Below are positions 8,368 to 16,098 of a DNA stretch of 64,000 nt, piece by piece (positions within the stretch are counted from its first letter, which is position 1; every line of letters starts with the position of its first letter). The position numbers and the translations under genes were made by a program. The stretch lies in the NCBI GenBank assembly GCA_944324075.1, contig CALUUZ010000009.1, forward strand, positions 1 to 64,000, in the 5' to 3' direction. The stretch comes from Candidatus Mailhella excrementigallinarum (GTDB lineage Bacteria; Desulfobacterota; Desulfovibrionia; Desulfovibrionales; Desulfovibrionaceae). Below the pieces are notes generated by a model. It was not told where the DNA came from and ran no database searches. It worked only from the letters and a program-made list of their open reading frames with translations.

Positions 8368-9423
8368 ATGCGTATGGGGAGCAGGTTGGTCACGCTGCTT
8401 GCGGGGGTTGCCCTGGCGTTTTCCGCCGGGCCGGCGGAAGCTCGCGAGCTGACGTTTCAGACTCCGTATCAGGGGGATCATGTACTCAACGCCAGGCTGT
8501 TCGAGCCGTGGTTCAAGGCTTTGGAACGGGAGAGCGGCGGACGCCTGCGCATTGTTTTCCATCGTACCGGGGAAATTGTATCCGCCCGGGATGTGCTGCC
8601 TTCCCTGATGCGGGGGCGGCTCGACATGGCCGGAGTCAACGCCCAGTATCAGGAGAGTCTCTTCCCGCACAGCATGGCCTTTACCGCGCCGTATCTGACA
8701 CATGACAGCGTGCAGGCCAGCGCGCTGTGTCAGCGGGCGCTGGCCTCGCTGCCCGAGGTCGCCGCCGAATGGAAGAAGGCGGGCAAGGCGCTTTTCGCCT
8801 GGGGGAGTGACCGGAGCGGTCTTTTCTCCACGGCCGGCCCCGTTCTTTCCCCCGCCGATCTCAGAGGGAAGCGGGTTCTTATCTGGGGCCTGAGCCAGAT
8901 GGATCAGGTGCGCAGCTGGGGCGGCATCCCTGTGCTGATCGTTCCCGGCGATACGTTCATGGCTCTGGAGCGCGGGCTTGGCGACGTCTTTTTCGGTCCG
9001 TTGCCCACGGGGGTCGCCTATGGTCTGCTGAACCTGAAAAGCGTCAGGGATGTCACCGTGCTGCCCGCGACCACGGTTTTCCTCGCGTTCGTCGTAAACA
9101 GCGAGGTATGGGATTCCCTGCCCGCCCGGGATCAGGCCCTTATGGAAAAGAGCGCGGCGGGCAAAAGCGCAGAGGCCGGGCGTCTGCTTTACGAGCGCAC
9201 CAATCGGGACATGGAGGCCATGCGCAGGGCCGGATGCGCCGTGCATGTGCTGGACTCCGCGCAGTTTCAGGCGTTCAGGGCGGCAAACAGCACGCTGCTG
9301 GCCAACTGGTGGATCAGCAAGCTCGGCAAGCTGGGTGTGCGGGACGCGAAGGCGTTTCTGCGGCTCGCGCAGAAAATGGCCGAGGAAACTCCCGGCGCGG
9401 GGACTCCGGGAACCGGGGCATAG
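8368..9423 (+). CDS. TRAP transporter substrate-binding protein, DctP-like
   Basis: 351 aa. Residues 1-25 form a signal peptide ending near AEARE, so the protein is periplasmic. The body matches DctP-type TRAP receptors: LTFQTPYQGDH at the mature N-terminus, then FKALERESGGRLRIVFHRTG, DLRGKRVLIWG near residue 167, and a long C-terminal helix. These receptors bind carboxylates or sulfonates and hand them to a DctQM membrane pair; no such pair is in the window, so this is an orphan receptor or pairs with a distant permease. A GAGG at 8359-8362 serves as a weak ribosome-binding site. It precedes the arylsulfotransferase-family gene by about 160 bp on the same strand; a shared substrate is possible but unproven. 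Confidence 0.8.
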   Translation: MRMGSRLVTLLAGVALAFSAGPAEARELTFQTPYQGDHVLNARLFEPWFKALERESGGRLRIVFHRTGEIVSARDVLPSLMRGRLDMAGVNAQYQESLFPHSMAFTAPYLTHDSVQASALCQRALASLPEVAAEWKKAGKALFAWGSDRSGLFSTAGPVLSPADLRGKRVLIWGLSQMDQVRSWGGIPVLIVPGDTFMALERGLGDVFFGPLPTGVAYGLLNLKSVRDVTVLPATTVFLAFVVNSEVWDSLPARDQALMEKSAAGKSAEAGRLLYERTNRDMEAMRRAGCAVHVLDSAQFQAFRAANSTLLANWWISKLGKLGVRDAKAFLRLAQKMAEETPGAGTPGTGA

Positions 9424-9585
9424 CGCCGCCCGGATCTGAAGCGGCCGCCGGAGGGCGGAACCCATCGCCCGGAGGCAGAGCGCACTGAGCGCAAAATGCT
9501 CCCGGAGTCGGGTTGAGCCGTTTCCGAAAAAAAACATCAACCCGGGGGGACAGAAGTTCCGCCGGACGACACATGGAGAGCGGAT

Positions 9586-11031
9586 ATGGGACATCCAACT
9601 GTCTATCCCACCGGCGTCACCATCTTCAATCCGGAAAAAGCCTGGAACGGCTATACCATTCTGCCCGCCCCGGACAAGGGCGCTCTGCTCATCGGCATGA
9701 ACGGGCATGAAATCCGTCTTTGGGAAAACGTGCAGGGTTTTCCGAACAAGATGTTCCCCGGCGGCATGCTCATGGGCAGCCGGGGAACCCGGCATCCCAA
9801 ATACGGGCTTCAGGATCAGCTTGACCTTATTCAGGTGGACTGGAGCGGCAACGTGGTGTGGGAATTCAACAAGGCCGAATTCATCGAGGACCCCGGCCAG
9901 AAACCCCAGTGGATGGCCCGTCAGCACCATGATTTCCAGCGCGAGGGCAGCACTACCGGCTACTACGCCCCCGGCATGGAGCCCAGAATCGATTCCGGCA
10001 ATACGCTCATTCTCTGCCATCGTGACGCGCATGTGCCGTACATCAGCGACAAGCCCCTGGTTGATGACGTGATCTACGAGGTCAACTGGGAAGGCGAAAT
10101 CATATGGGAATGGCAGTGTTCCGATCATGTTGAGGAAATGGGCTTTTCCGAAGAGGCCCGCAACGCCATGTGCCGTGACCCCAACTTCCGCGGCGGCAGC
10201 CTGATAGAGGAAGCCCCCGGCCTGGGCGACTGGATGCACGTCAACTCCATGTCCGTGCTTGGCCCGAACAAGTGGTACGACGCGGGCGACGAGCGCTTCC
10301 ATCCCGACAACATCATCATTGACGGGCGCGAAACCAACATCATCCTGATTATCAGCAAGAAAACCGGGAAGATCGTCTGGCAGGTCGGCCCCGACTACAG
10401 CAAGCCGGAATTCAAGGCCCTTGGCTGGATCATCGGCCAGCATCACGCGCACATGATCCCGCGCGGCCTGCCGGGCGAAGGCAATATTCTGGTATATGAC
10501 AACGGCGGATGGGGCGGCTACGGCGCGCCCAATCCCGGCGCGCCCCACGGCGTGAAGGTCGCCCAGCGCGACTACTCCCGCATTCTGGAGTTTGACCCCG
10601 TCACCCTCAGGATCGTGTGGCAGTACACGCCGCATGAGGCGGGCTTCCTCGTGCCGCTGGACGCCAGCCGTTTCTACAGCCCCTTCATCAGTTCCGCCCA
10701 GCGCCTGCCCAACGGCAACACGCTGATCACCGAAGGGTCGGACGGACGCATCTTTGAGGTGACCGCGGAACATGAAATCGTGTGGGAATACATCTGCCCC
10801 TACAAGGGAACCGTGGGCATGCCCATGAACTGGGTATACCGCGCCTACCGCGTGCCCTATGAATGGGTGCCCCAGGCTCCGCATCCCGAGCATGTGGAAA
10901 TCAGGCCGCTCAATGTTCATGAATGGCGCGTGCCCGGCGCGGCTCCCCTCGGCCCGCAGGAAGTGATGAAGGTGGAAGGCACCATCGGCTACTACGCCGA
11001 GGCCGGCACCTGCGTCGGCACGACAGATTGA
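9586..11031 (+). CDS. Arylsulfotransferase-family (ASST) protein 1, no signal peptide
   Basis: 481 aa. Repeated beta-propeller blade motifs (WSGNVVWEF, WEGEIIWEW, LRIVWQY, EHEIVWEY) with paired histidines RQHHDFQ (near residue 109) and GQHHAHMIPRG (near 286) and a PNGNTLITEG segment fit the PQQ-independent arylsulfotransferase (ASST) propeller family. Known ASSTs move sulfate from phenolic esters to phenols through a histidine and are exported; this protein starts at MGHPTVYPTG with no signal peptide, which is odd. Starting ATG 9586 has GGAGAG upstream. A paralogue with the same opening pattern and the same HH motifs is encoded at 50081-51496. Substrate unknown; sulfotransferase activity is inferred from fold only. 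Confidence 0.75.
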   Translation: MGHPTVYPTGVTIFNPEKAWNGYTILPAPDKGALLIGMNGHEIRLWENVQGFPNKMFPGGMLMGSRGTRHPKYGLQDQLDLIQVDWSGNVVWEFNKAEFIEDPGQKPQWMARQHHDFQREGSTTGYYAPGMEPRIDSGNTLILCHRDAHVPYISDKPLVDDVIYEVNWEGEIIWEWQCSDHVEEMGFSEEARNAMCRDPNFRGGSLIEEAPGLGDWMHVNSMSVLGPNKWYDAGDERFHPDNIIIDGRETNIILIISKKTGKIVWQVGPDYSKPEFKALGWIIGQHHAHMIPRGLPGEGNILVYDNGGWGGYGAPNPGAPHGVKVAQRDYSRILEFDPVTLRIVWQYTPHEAGFLVPLDASRFYSPFISSAQRLPNGNTLITEGSDGRIFEVTAEHEIVWEYICPYKGTVGMPMNWVYRAYRVPYEWVPQAPHPEHVEIRPLNVHEWRVPGAAPLGPQEVMKVEGTIGYYAEAGTCVGTTD

Positions 11032-11530
11032 GCCGCAATAAAAGAAATACGAAAAAACGGACGGATAATGTGCAGCGGGCCTTTCGGGGGCGCCTGCAGA
11101 GGCTGCTGAACAAAGAGGGGGCTTCCCGCCCCCTCAGACTGATGACAAACCCCGCTTTGCGGAGTTTGCGCCGCCCAGGCCGCTGAAGCGGCCTGGCGGG
11201 AAGGCACGAAAATCAGCCGATTGCGGCGCGTCCGAGCCGCGACCTGCTCCCGATTTTCGGGGCTGCTGGCCTTTGTCCGCAGCCTCAGGGGACTTCCCCC
11301 CCCCCGCTGTTCCAGAGTCGTCCGTCATGACATGCCAGCCACACAGGGAATCATTGATGTTTCAATCCACAGCCACCCCCATCCGCTGACTGACTCCGCG
11401 GCGGACAGGGACCGTGCGGATTGCCCCTCCCTGAGGGAGGGGGCTGCAAAAAGGATTTCACCGGCTGCGCCGACATGCCAACACCTTTTTCCCCCTGAAG
11501 GGAAAGGGCTCAGACCATAAAGGAATTTTG
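11032..11530. other. Gene-free interval with hairpins, a C10 tract and repeat R2
   Basis: About 500 bp between ASST1 and the glutaredoxin-like gene. It holds a terminator-like hairpin (11115-11135), a second GC-rich hairpin CCAGGCCGCT/AGCGGCCTGG (about 11175-11195), a distal pair CGAAAATC/GATTTTCG (11207-11214 and 11252-11259), a run of ten C (about 11296-11305), and repeat R2. No gene is evident. Confidence 0.6.
11115..11135 (+). terminator. Hairpin downstream of ASST1
   Basis: GAGGGGGC-TTCCC-GCCCCCTC, 8 bp perfect stem, about 85 bp after the ASST1 stop. No T run follows. Confidence 0.5.
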
Positions 11531-11533
11531 ATG
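11356..11533 (+). repeat. Repeat R2, copy 2 (full length)
   Basis: Blocks in order: GATGTTTCAATCCACAGCC, CATCCGC-GACTGACTCCGC, GGACAGGG, TTGCCCCTCCCTGAGGGAGG, AGGATTTCACCGGCT, TTTTTCCCCCTGAAGGG and ATAAAGGAATTTTGATG. The same blocks occur, inverted, at 57188-57371. The end of the repeat is the ribosome-binding site and ATG of the gene at 11531. Confidence 0.8.
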
Positions 11534-12364
11534 AACATCATTCTGTACAAGGCGCCCAACTGTCTGCGCTGCAATATCGTCAAGTCCTATCTGGAGGCGA
11601 ACGGCATCCCCTACGGAAAGTTTGATCTCGCCGACGACAAGGATATCGTCAACAGGTTTTACCGGGATAACCGGGCGCGTCTGTACCGGAACCCCGAAGG
11701 TGTGGAATTTCCCATGTTCCATGAAACCGAGGGGGATGTGATCCTTCAGGGAACCGGCGTAGTGCTGGCTTGGCTGCTGGCCGGCGGCGCGCTTGACGCC
11801 TGTGTGACCCGCAGCGACCTTCTGCACGGCTGGATTTCCGGACTGTATGTTTCCCAGTGCCCGGACGGGCAGGAAGACAAGTTCATCGAGCTGATCCGCC
11901 TGCTGTCCGGGGGCGGTCTTCAGGTCTGCCTCCAGTCCGACGGGCGCAGAGCCGATCTTCTGGAAAAAATTCTGTCCGAGGGGCTTGCCGCCCGGGTGAT
12001 TCTGAATATCCCCGGCCCGGCCGCGCTGTATCCGCAGGCGGTGGGCGGGGAAGCAGGCGCGGAGTTCGCCGCGGATCTGAAAAAGTCCGTGGAACTGGTC
12101 AAGGCTCATCCCGATCATGTCATCCGCATATGGCTGACCCCGATCAGGGAAGCAGACGGTTCCCTGCGCTGGATCACTCCCGCCGAGGCGGGCGAAGCCG
12201 CGAAAATGGTGGCCGACGCCTGCGGCGACATGATGCTGCCCATCGGCATCCAGTCCTGCGCGGAAGCGCCCAAGGGCATGGAAGCTCTCGACAATCTGCT
12301 TCCCTATCGTTCCAAGGTGCGCAATTTCCTGCCCAAGGCCGAAATCATCAAGGGCGAGGCATAA
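11531..12364 (+). CDS. Glutaredoxin-like protein with a radical-SAM-like barrel lacking cluster cysteines
   Basis: 277 aa. Residues 1-80 are glutaredoxin/thioredoxin-like: MNIILYKAPNCLRCNIVKSY carries the redox pair C11-LR-C14. The rest (about 110-277) reads like the second half of an activating-enzyme radical SAM barrel: GLQVCLQSDGRRADLLEKIL, VILNIPGPAALY, KSVELVKAH, VIRIWLTPI, LPIGIQS. The CX3CX2C cluster motif is absent, so the barrel is either degenerate or serves another purpose; this reading is an inference from pattern. Start ATG 11531 with AAGGAA upstream, both supplied by repeat R2. It follows ASST1 after a long gap and is probably its own transcription unit. A disulfide or persulfide role is possible. 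Confidence 0.6.
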   Translation: MNIILYKAPNCLRCNIVKSYLEANGIPYGKFDLADDKDIVNRFYRDNRARLYRNPEGVEFPMFHETEGDVILQGTGVVLAWLLAGGALDACVTRSDLLHGWISGLYVSQCPDGQEDKFIELIRLLSGGGLQVCLQSDGRRADLLEKILSEGLAARVILNIPGPAALYPQAVGGEAGAEFAADLKKSVELVKAHPDHVIRIWLTPIREADGSLRWITPAEAGEAAKMVADACGDMMLPIGIQSCAEAPKGMEALDNLLPYRSKVRNFLPKAEIIKGEA

Positions 12365-12370
12365 AGACAC

Positions 12371-12413
12371 CGGAAGCCCCCTGAGCCTGTCTGACGGGAT
12401 CAGGGGGCTTCCG
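12371..12413. terminator. Bidirectional hairpin terminator
   Basis: CGGAAGCCCCCTGA pairs with TCAGGGGGCTTCCG (14 bp, 15-nt loop) between the convergent glutaredoxin-like and CBS genes. Confidence 0.75.
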
Positions 12414-12449
12414 ATGCCTTTCCTGTTCATGTCCTTTCCGCCGGGAACC

Positions 12450-12947
12450 TCAGCAGTTGATGGGTCTTTCACTGAGCATGGATGCGGCGAATGTCTTGAA
12501 TACGTCGTCGAGCTCAAGCAGCCCCAGAGCGCGTCCGGCTTCCGTCACCACCGCGAAGTGCCCCATGTTGTCGGCAAAGCGGCGCAGGATTTCCGGCAGG
12601 GGAGTATGGGGCGCGACTTCCAGCACTCTGGTGAACATATGGTCGCGCACGGTATGTCCCCCCACCATGCGGCACAGGGCATGCACGGCGCGATCCACGT
12701 CGATCTGCCGCGAGGATTCAAAGATGCCGGCCTTTTCAATGGCTCCGCCGATGGCGCGCAGGGCCCGGTGTGTGGAAAGCGTGCCGAGAAAGCGCCCGTT
12801 TTCATCCTCCACGATGCCGCAGGGGGAACCGGGGTGGCTTTCCGCCCGTTCCAGAAGTTTTCTGACGGCGGAAGCAAGGTCTTCATCAGGGCGCAGAATG
12901 AGCAGGTCTTCCTGAGCGAGATCCCAGGCGCGCAAAAGATCCAGCAT
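12450..12947 (-). CDS. CBS-domain protein
   Basis: 165 aa consisting of a CBS pair (Bateman module) with no other domain. First CBS about residues 8-75 (LLILRPDEDLASAVRKLLER ... CGIVEDENGRFLGTLSTHRA), second about residues 95-155 (VRDHMFTRVLEVAPHTPLPE ... HFAVVTEAGRALGLLELDDV). Such modules bind adenine nucleotides or related ligands and signal energy state to partner proteins. No partner domain is fused. The ATG at 12947 has AAGGAG 5-6 nt upstream. It is divergent from lpdA across a 349-bp gap; a functional link is not shown. Confidence 0.8.
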   Translation of the reverse strand: MLDLLRAWDLAQEDLLILRPDEDLASAVRKLLERAESHPGSPCGIVEDENGRFLGTLSTHRALRAIGGAIEKAGIFESSRQIDVDRAVHALCRMVGGHTVRDHMFTRVLEVAPHTPLPEILRRFADNMGHFAVVTEAGRALGLLELDDVFKTFAASMLSERPINC

Positions 12948-13296
12948 GGCGTCTCCTTATGGACAGGGCTGCGGGCACAGGTTTTGCATTGCCATTGCGC
13001 CCGTGCGGCACGGCGGCGGAGCCGGAGAAAGCTCCCCGCTGATCTCCGCGCGGAGGCGTGCCGCGTTTTCCGGATTCCGCGCGGGCGTATCCGTCCGGCA
13101 TCTGAAAAATAACGGATGGACTCCGGGCTGTCCAGAGATGCCGTCAGGCTGCGCGGTGAAAAAAGGCGCGTATATTGCGCGCCCCCGGGGCGCATGGTAC
13201 TTTCGGAACAAGGTTCAGGTTCGGTTCTGTTTCGATGCCGGTTCTTCGGGGGGATCGGAAATCGCGGACACTCAACCCAACAAGAGGAAATTGACA
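12948..13296. other. Divergent intergenic region, CBS gene to lpdA
   Basis: 349 bp of GC-rich DNA that must hold promoters for both genes. I see no clear -35/-10 pair, no riboswitch-like structure and no repeat copy. Confidence 0.5.
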
Positions 13297-14715
13297 ATGC
13301 CCATGCGCATAACCATCATCGGCGCCGGACCCGGCGGGTATACCGCCGCGTTCGAAGCGGCCAAGGCCGGGGCGGAAGTGACCCTGGTGGAATCCGCCCT
13401 GCTGGGCGGCACCTGCCTCAACTGCGGCTGCATCCCCACCAAGACCCTGAAGGCTTCGGCGGAGGCGCTGGAAACCGCGCGCCGCGCGGCCGAGTTCGGT
13501 CTGGCCGGAACCTGCGATCTGAAAGCCGACATGCCCGCCATTGTGGCGCGCAAGCGCCGCGTGAGCGATACCCTCCGCGGCGGGCTGGAAAAAACCTGCG
13601 CAAAACTCAAGGTCCGGGTCGTCACGGGACGCGGACAGGTGATCAGCGCCTCTCTCGTCAGGGTGACAAGGGACGACGGAAGCGTGGAGGAAATCGCCGG
13701 CGACAGGGTGATCATCGCCACCGGATCATCTACGCTGAATCTGCCTTCCCTGCCTGTTGACCATACGCATATTCTGACCAGCGACGACGCGCTGGAACTG
13801 GAGCATGTGCCCTCCAGCATCATCATCGTGGGCGGCGGCGTCATCGGAACGGAACTGGCCTTCATCTACCGCGCCTTCGGAAGCAGGGTCACGGTTGTGG
13901 AAGGGCAGACCCGCATACTGCCCGTGCCCGGCGTGGACAGGGACATGAGCGCCCTGATCCAGCGCGAGATGAAAAAGGCGGGCATCGCCGTGGAGCTGTG
14001 CCGCACTGTCAATGCCACGGAAACAAGGGACGGCGCGGTTGTCGCCCATCTTGGCCCGTCTCCCTTCCTGCCGGAAGACGCCATTCCCGCCGCCGCCAGA
14101 AAGGAGGGCACGCTGGAAGCCGAGGCCGTCTTCGTTACCGTGGGCCGCGTGCCCAACACCGACGGGCTGGGCCTGGCCGAGGCGGGCATCGCCACGGACC
14201 GGCGCGGCTACATTGCGGTGAATGACGAACTGGAAACCGGCGTGCCCGGCGTGTATGCCATCGGCGACATTCTGGGGCCCGCGCGCGTCATGCTCGCCCA
14301 CATGGCGGTGGCCGAAGCGTTCGTGGCGGTGAAGAACTGCCTTGGCGGGCACGAGACCGCGAAATATGACGTGGTGCCTTCCGGCATTTTCGCCTCGCCC
14401 GAAGTGGCGGACGTGGGTCTTACCGAGGAACAGGCGAGGGAAAAGGGTTTTGACGTGGCCGTTTCCACCTTCCAGTTCCGTGAACTGGGCAAGGCTCAGG
14501 CCATGGGGCATTTGCCCGGCGTATTCAAGCTGGTGGCGGACAGGGCCAGCGGCAAACTGCTGGGCGCGCACCTGGCCGGAGCGCACGCCACGGATCTCAT
14601 CGCCGAAACGGCGCTGGCCCTGCAGATGGGCGCGTCCGTTCAGGATATCGCGCATACCATTCACGCTCATCCCACGCTGGCCGAAGGCGTGTTTGAAGCC
14701 GCTCACATGTTTTAA
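13297..14715 (+). CDS. lpdA: Dihydrolipoyl dehydrogenase (E3/L protein)
   Basis: 472 aa, a normal length for the family. It oxidises dihydrolipoyl groups to lipoyl with FAD and NAD+. The FAD-binding GAGPGGYTAAFEAAKAGAEV (residues 7-26), the redox disulfide GGTCLNCGCIPTK (about 39-51, CX4C plus flanking Cys), the NAD-binding GGGVIGTELAFIYRAFGSRV (about 177), the second FAD motif GVYAIGDILG (about 318) and the C-terminal HAHPTLAE (catalytic His-Glu pair) are all present. ATG 13297 follows AGAGGA. gcvH follows after 18 bp, so its lipoyl substrate is most likely GcvH; no E2, GcvT or GcvP gene is in the window. Confidence 0.92.
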   Translation: MPMRITIIGAGPGGYTAAFEAAKAGAEVTLVESALLGGTCLNCGCIPTKTLKASAEALETARRAAEFGLAGTCDLKADMPAIVARKRRVSDTLRGGLEKTCAKLKVRVVTGRGQVISASLVRVTRDDGSVEEIAGDRVIIATGSSTLNLPSLPVDHTHILTSDDALELEHVPSSIIIVGGGVIGTELAFIYRAFGSRVTVVEGQTRILPVPGVDRDMSALIQREMKKAGIAVELCRTVNATETRDGAVVAHLGPSPFLPEDAIPAAARKEGTLEAEAVFVTVGRVPNTDGLGLAEAGIATDRRGYIAVNDELETGVPGVYAIGDILGPARVMLAHMAVAEAFVAVKNCLGGHETAKYDVVPSGIFASPEVADVGLTEEQAREKGFDVAVSTFQFRELGKAQAMGHLPGVFKLVADRASGKLLGAHLAGAHATDLIAETALALQMGASVQDIAHTIHAHPTLAEGVFEAAHMF

Positions 14716-14733
14716 CCCCGCAAGGAGCCTTTC

Positions 14734-15132
14734 ATGAAAGCTTTGTCTGACATCATTCTGCCCGCTGACCTCCGCTATACCGACGAACACATCTGGATAA
14801 AAATGGACGGAGAGGAAGCCGTGGCGGGTATCAGCGATTTTGCCCAGGATCAGCTTGGAGAAGTCGTGTATGTGGATCTGCCCTCCGAGGGCGACAGCTT
14901 CTCCGCCGGGGACGCCTTCGGCGAAGTGGAATCCATCAAGTCCGTAAACAAGCTGTTCATGCCCGTGGATGGAGAAGTCACCGCCGTGAACGGCGAGCTG
15001 GACGGCACCCCTACCCTGCTGAACGTGGGCTGCTATGACAAGGCGTGGCTGATCCGGATCAAGCCCGCCAATCCTGCCGATATCGACAGACTGCTTGACG
15101 CGGACGCCTATAAGGCGGTTCTGGCGAAGTAA
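14734..15132 (+). CDS. gcvH: Glycine cleavage system H protein
   Basis: 132 aa, the standard length. GcvH carries a lipoyl arm that shuttles the aminomethyl group of glycine between the P, T and L proteins. The domain opens with RYTDEHIWIKMDG (residues 14-26), continues with AVAGISDFAQDQLGEVVYVD, and the lipoyl-lysine lies in GEVESIKSVNK (K near residue 69). Translation start is preceded by AAGGAG. It forms a two-gene unit with lpdA and ends at a strong terminator at 15192-15229. Without gcvT/gcvP nearby, the partners are distant; a lipoate-binding role in another pathway cannot be excluded but the sequence looks like ordinary GcvH. Confidence 0.92.
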   Translation: MKALSDIILPADLRYTDEHIWIKMDGEEAVAGISDFAQDQLGEVVYVDLPSEGDSFSAGDAFGEVESIKSVNKLFMPVDGEVTAVNGELDGTPTLLNVGCYDKAWLIRIKPANPADIDRLLDADAYKAVLAK

Positions 15133-15191
15133 CGCCGTGCCTGTCCGCGGGGCATGGATCGCCTGTCACGGCGAACCGCCCCCCCTTTCAG

Positions 15192-15229
15192 GGCTTCGTT
15201 TCCCCCCTGCGGGAAACGGGGCCTTTTTT
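15192..15229 (+). terminator. Rho-independent terminator after gcvH
   Basis: GGCTTCGTTTCCC pairs with GGGAAACGGGGCC (two G-U pairs, 6-nt loop) and is followed directly by TTTTTT. Confidence 0.9.
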
Positions 15230-15354
15230 CATGCCGCTTGCGGAACACGGTTTTCGCCGCTCCGCGGAGCGGCGGGCGCGGGAGCCTTTCCCTCCCTTGC
15301 GACAGCAGGCGCCGTCAATACGGCCCTCCTTGTCGAGTGACAGTCTTTTTATCA

Positions 15355-15383
15355 TTGATATGCGATAGTTGGCAGCATATTAA
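15355..15383 (+). promoter_or_regulatory. Promoter of the encapsulin operon
   Basis: TTGATA (15355-15360), 17 bp, TATTAA (15378-15383) in an AT-rich patch. The stretch TATCATTGATATGCGATAG over the -35 has a loose resemblance to an iron-regulator site, but I would not call a Fur box. Confidence 0.5.
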
Positions 15384-15420
15384 AAGATAAAGCCCCTGGA
15401 GCGATTTCATGTCGGAATTG

Positions 15421-15576
15421 TTCCCCAGATCGAACAGGGCGGGACTCCGCCGCGCCGCCCCTCCCGTCCGGTGTCGCCGCAGTTCACTTGCGGCGCAGGT
15501 ATCCGGCTTCAGGCGTGAAAGCTGCGGGTCGGAACACAGGGGCTTGGCCGGCAGACATTCTCAAACGCAAAACGCT
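15421..15576 (+). repeat. Repeat R1, copy 3 (forward)
   Basis: Blocks: CGAACAGGGCGGGACTCCGC, GCCGCAGTTCACTTGCGGCG, CCGGCTTCAGGCGTGAAAG, TGCGGGTCGGAACA, TTGGCCGGCAGA, then CTCAAACGCAAAA. It lacks the GAGCATTTTC hairpin at its 5' end. It ends just before the ribosome-binding site of the encapsulated ferritin. Confidence 0.8.
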
Positions 15577-15598
15577 TTAAACAAGGAGAGCCGCAGTC

Positions 15599-15967
15599 AT
15601 GCCTAACTTTGCAAATCCCTTTCAGGGCAATGTTGATCGCAAACTTTCAAATGCGGAACTGATGCAGGCTCTGCGTCTGGATATCGCCGGAGAACTGGAA
15701 GCCATTTTTCTGTATGAAGCGCATTATCTGGCCACGGATGATCCGGTGGCCAGAATGGTGCTGGCCGATATCAGGGATGAGGAAAAGGCCCATGTGGGTG
15801 AACTCGTAACCCTGATGCGGCATCTGGATTCCAGAGAGACGGAACTGTTTCTGGAAGGGGAGGGCGAGGTGAACGCCATGCTGGAAAAGCTGGGCATTGC
15901 GGCAAAAGGCGCAGGCGGCCCCGCTCCCGCGTCCGGCCCGACCGTGGGAGATATGGCGGGAAGGTAG
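15599..15967 (+). CDS. Encapsulated ferritin-like protein (encapsulin cargo)
   Basis: 122 aa: a two-helix half-ferritin followed by a flexible tail. Iron ligands of the EncFtn family are in place: E32 (AGELEAIF), E62 and H65 (RDEEKAH), the same positions known for the Rhodospirillum rubrum protein. Such proteins form a decamer with ferroxidase activity and work only when packed into an encapsulin shell. The C-terminal tail is a Gly/Pro/Ala linker (residues 105-114) ending in PTVGDMAGR, which fits the TVGDL/TVGSL-type targeting peptide. AAGGAG precedes ATG 15599 by 10 nt. The shell gene follows after about 130 bp. Role: iron storage with protection from oxidative stress. Confidence 0.88.
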   Translation: MPNFANPFQGNVDRKLSNAELMQALRLDIAGELEAIFLYEAHYLATDDPVARMVLADIRDEEKAHVGELVTLMRHLDSRETELFLEGEGEVNAMLEKLGIAAKGAGGPAPASGPTVGDMAGR

Positions 15968-16098
15968 GCGCGGCAGGAGAACAGTCCGCCGGGACTGCGC
16001 ATGAATCCGGGGAAAGCGCAGACAGGCCGCCTTTACCCCGCCGATCCGCTTGGAACGCCGAAAGGCTGTGAAGAAAAGCAGAAGCAAGGAGCAATATG

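Larger units (their letters stand above)
15133..15598. other. Interval between gcvH and the encapsulin operon
   Basis: 466 bp. It holds the gcvH terminator (15192-15229), a promoter (15355-15383) and a repeat R1 copy (15421-15576) which therefore lies in the transcribed leader of the encapsulin operon. A 65-codon frame beginning at 15409 is made entirely of R1 sequence and is not considered a gene. Confidence 0.6.

Noticed and set aside
8278-10920. Very long minus-strand open frame opposite the TRAP receptor and ASST1
   Set aside because: It is the mirror of two well-supported plus-strand genes in GC-rich DNA; it has no ribosome-binding site and no recognisable domain, and crosses an intergenic region.
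15351-15383. Fur box before the encapsulin operon
   Set aside because: The AT-rich sequence shares only scattered bases with the GATAATGATAATCATTATC consensus; reported as a promoter only.
15409-15606. 65-codon frame before the encapsulated ferritin
   Set aside because: Made of repeat R1 sequence; similar peptides arise wherever R1 occurs, in several frames, with no conserved protein.
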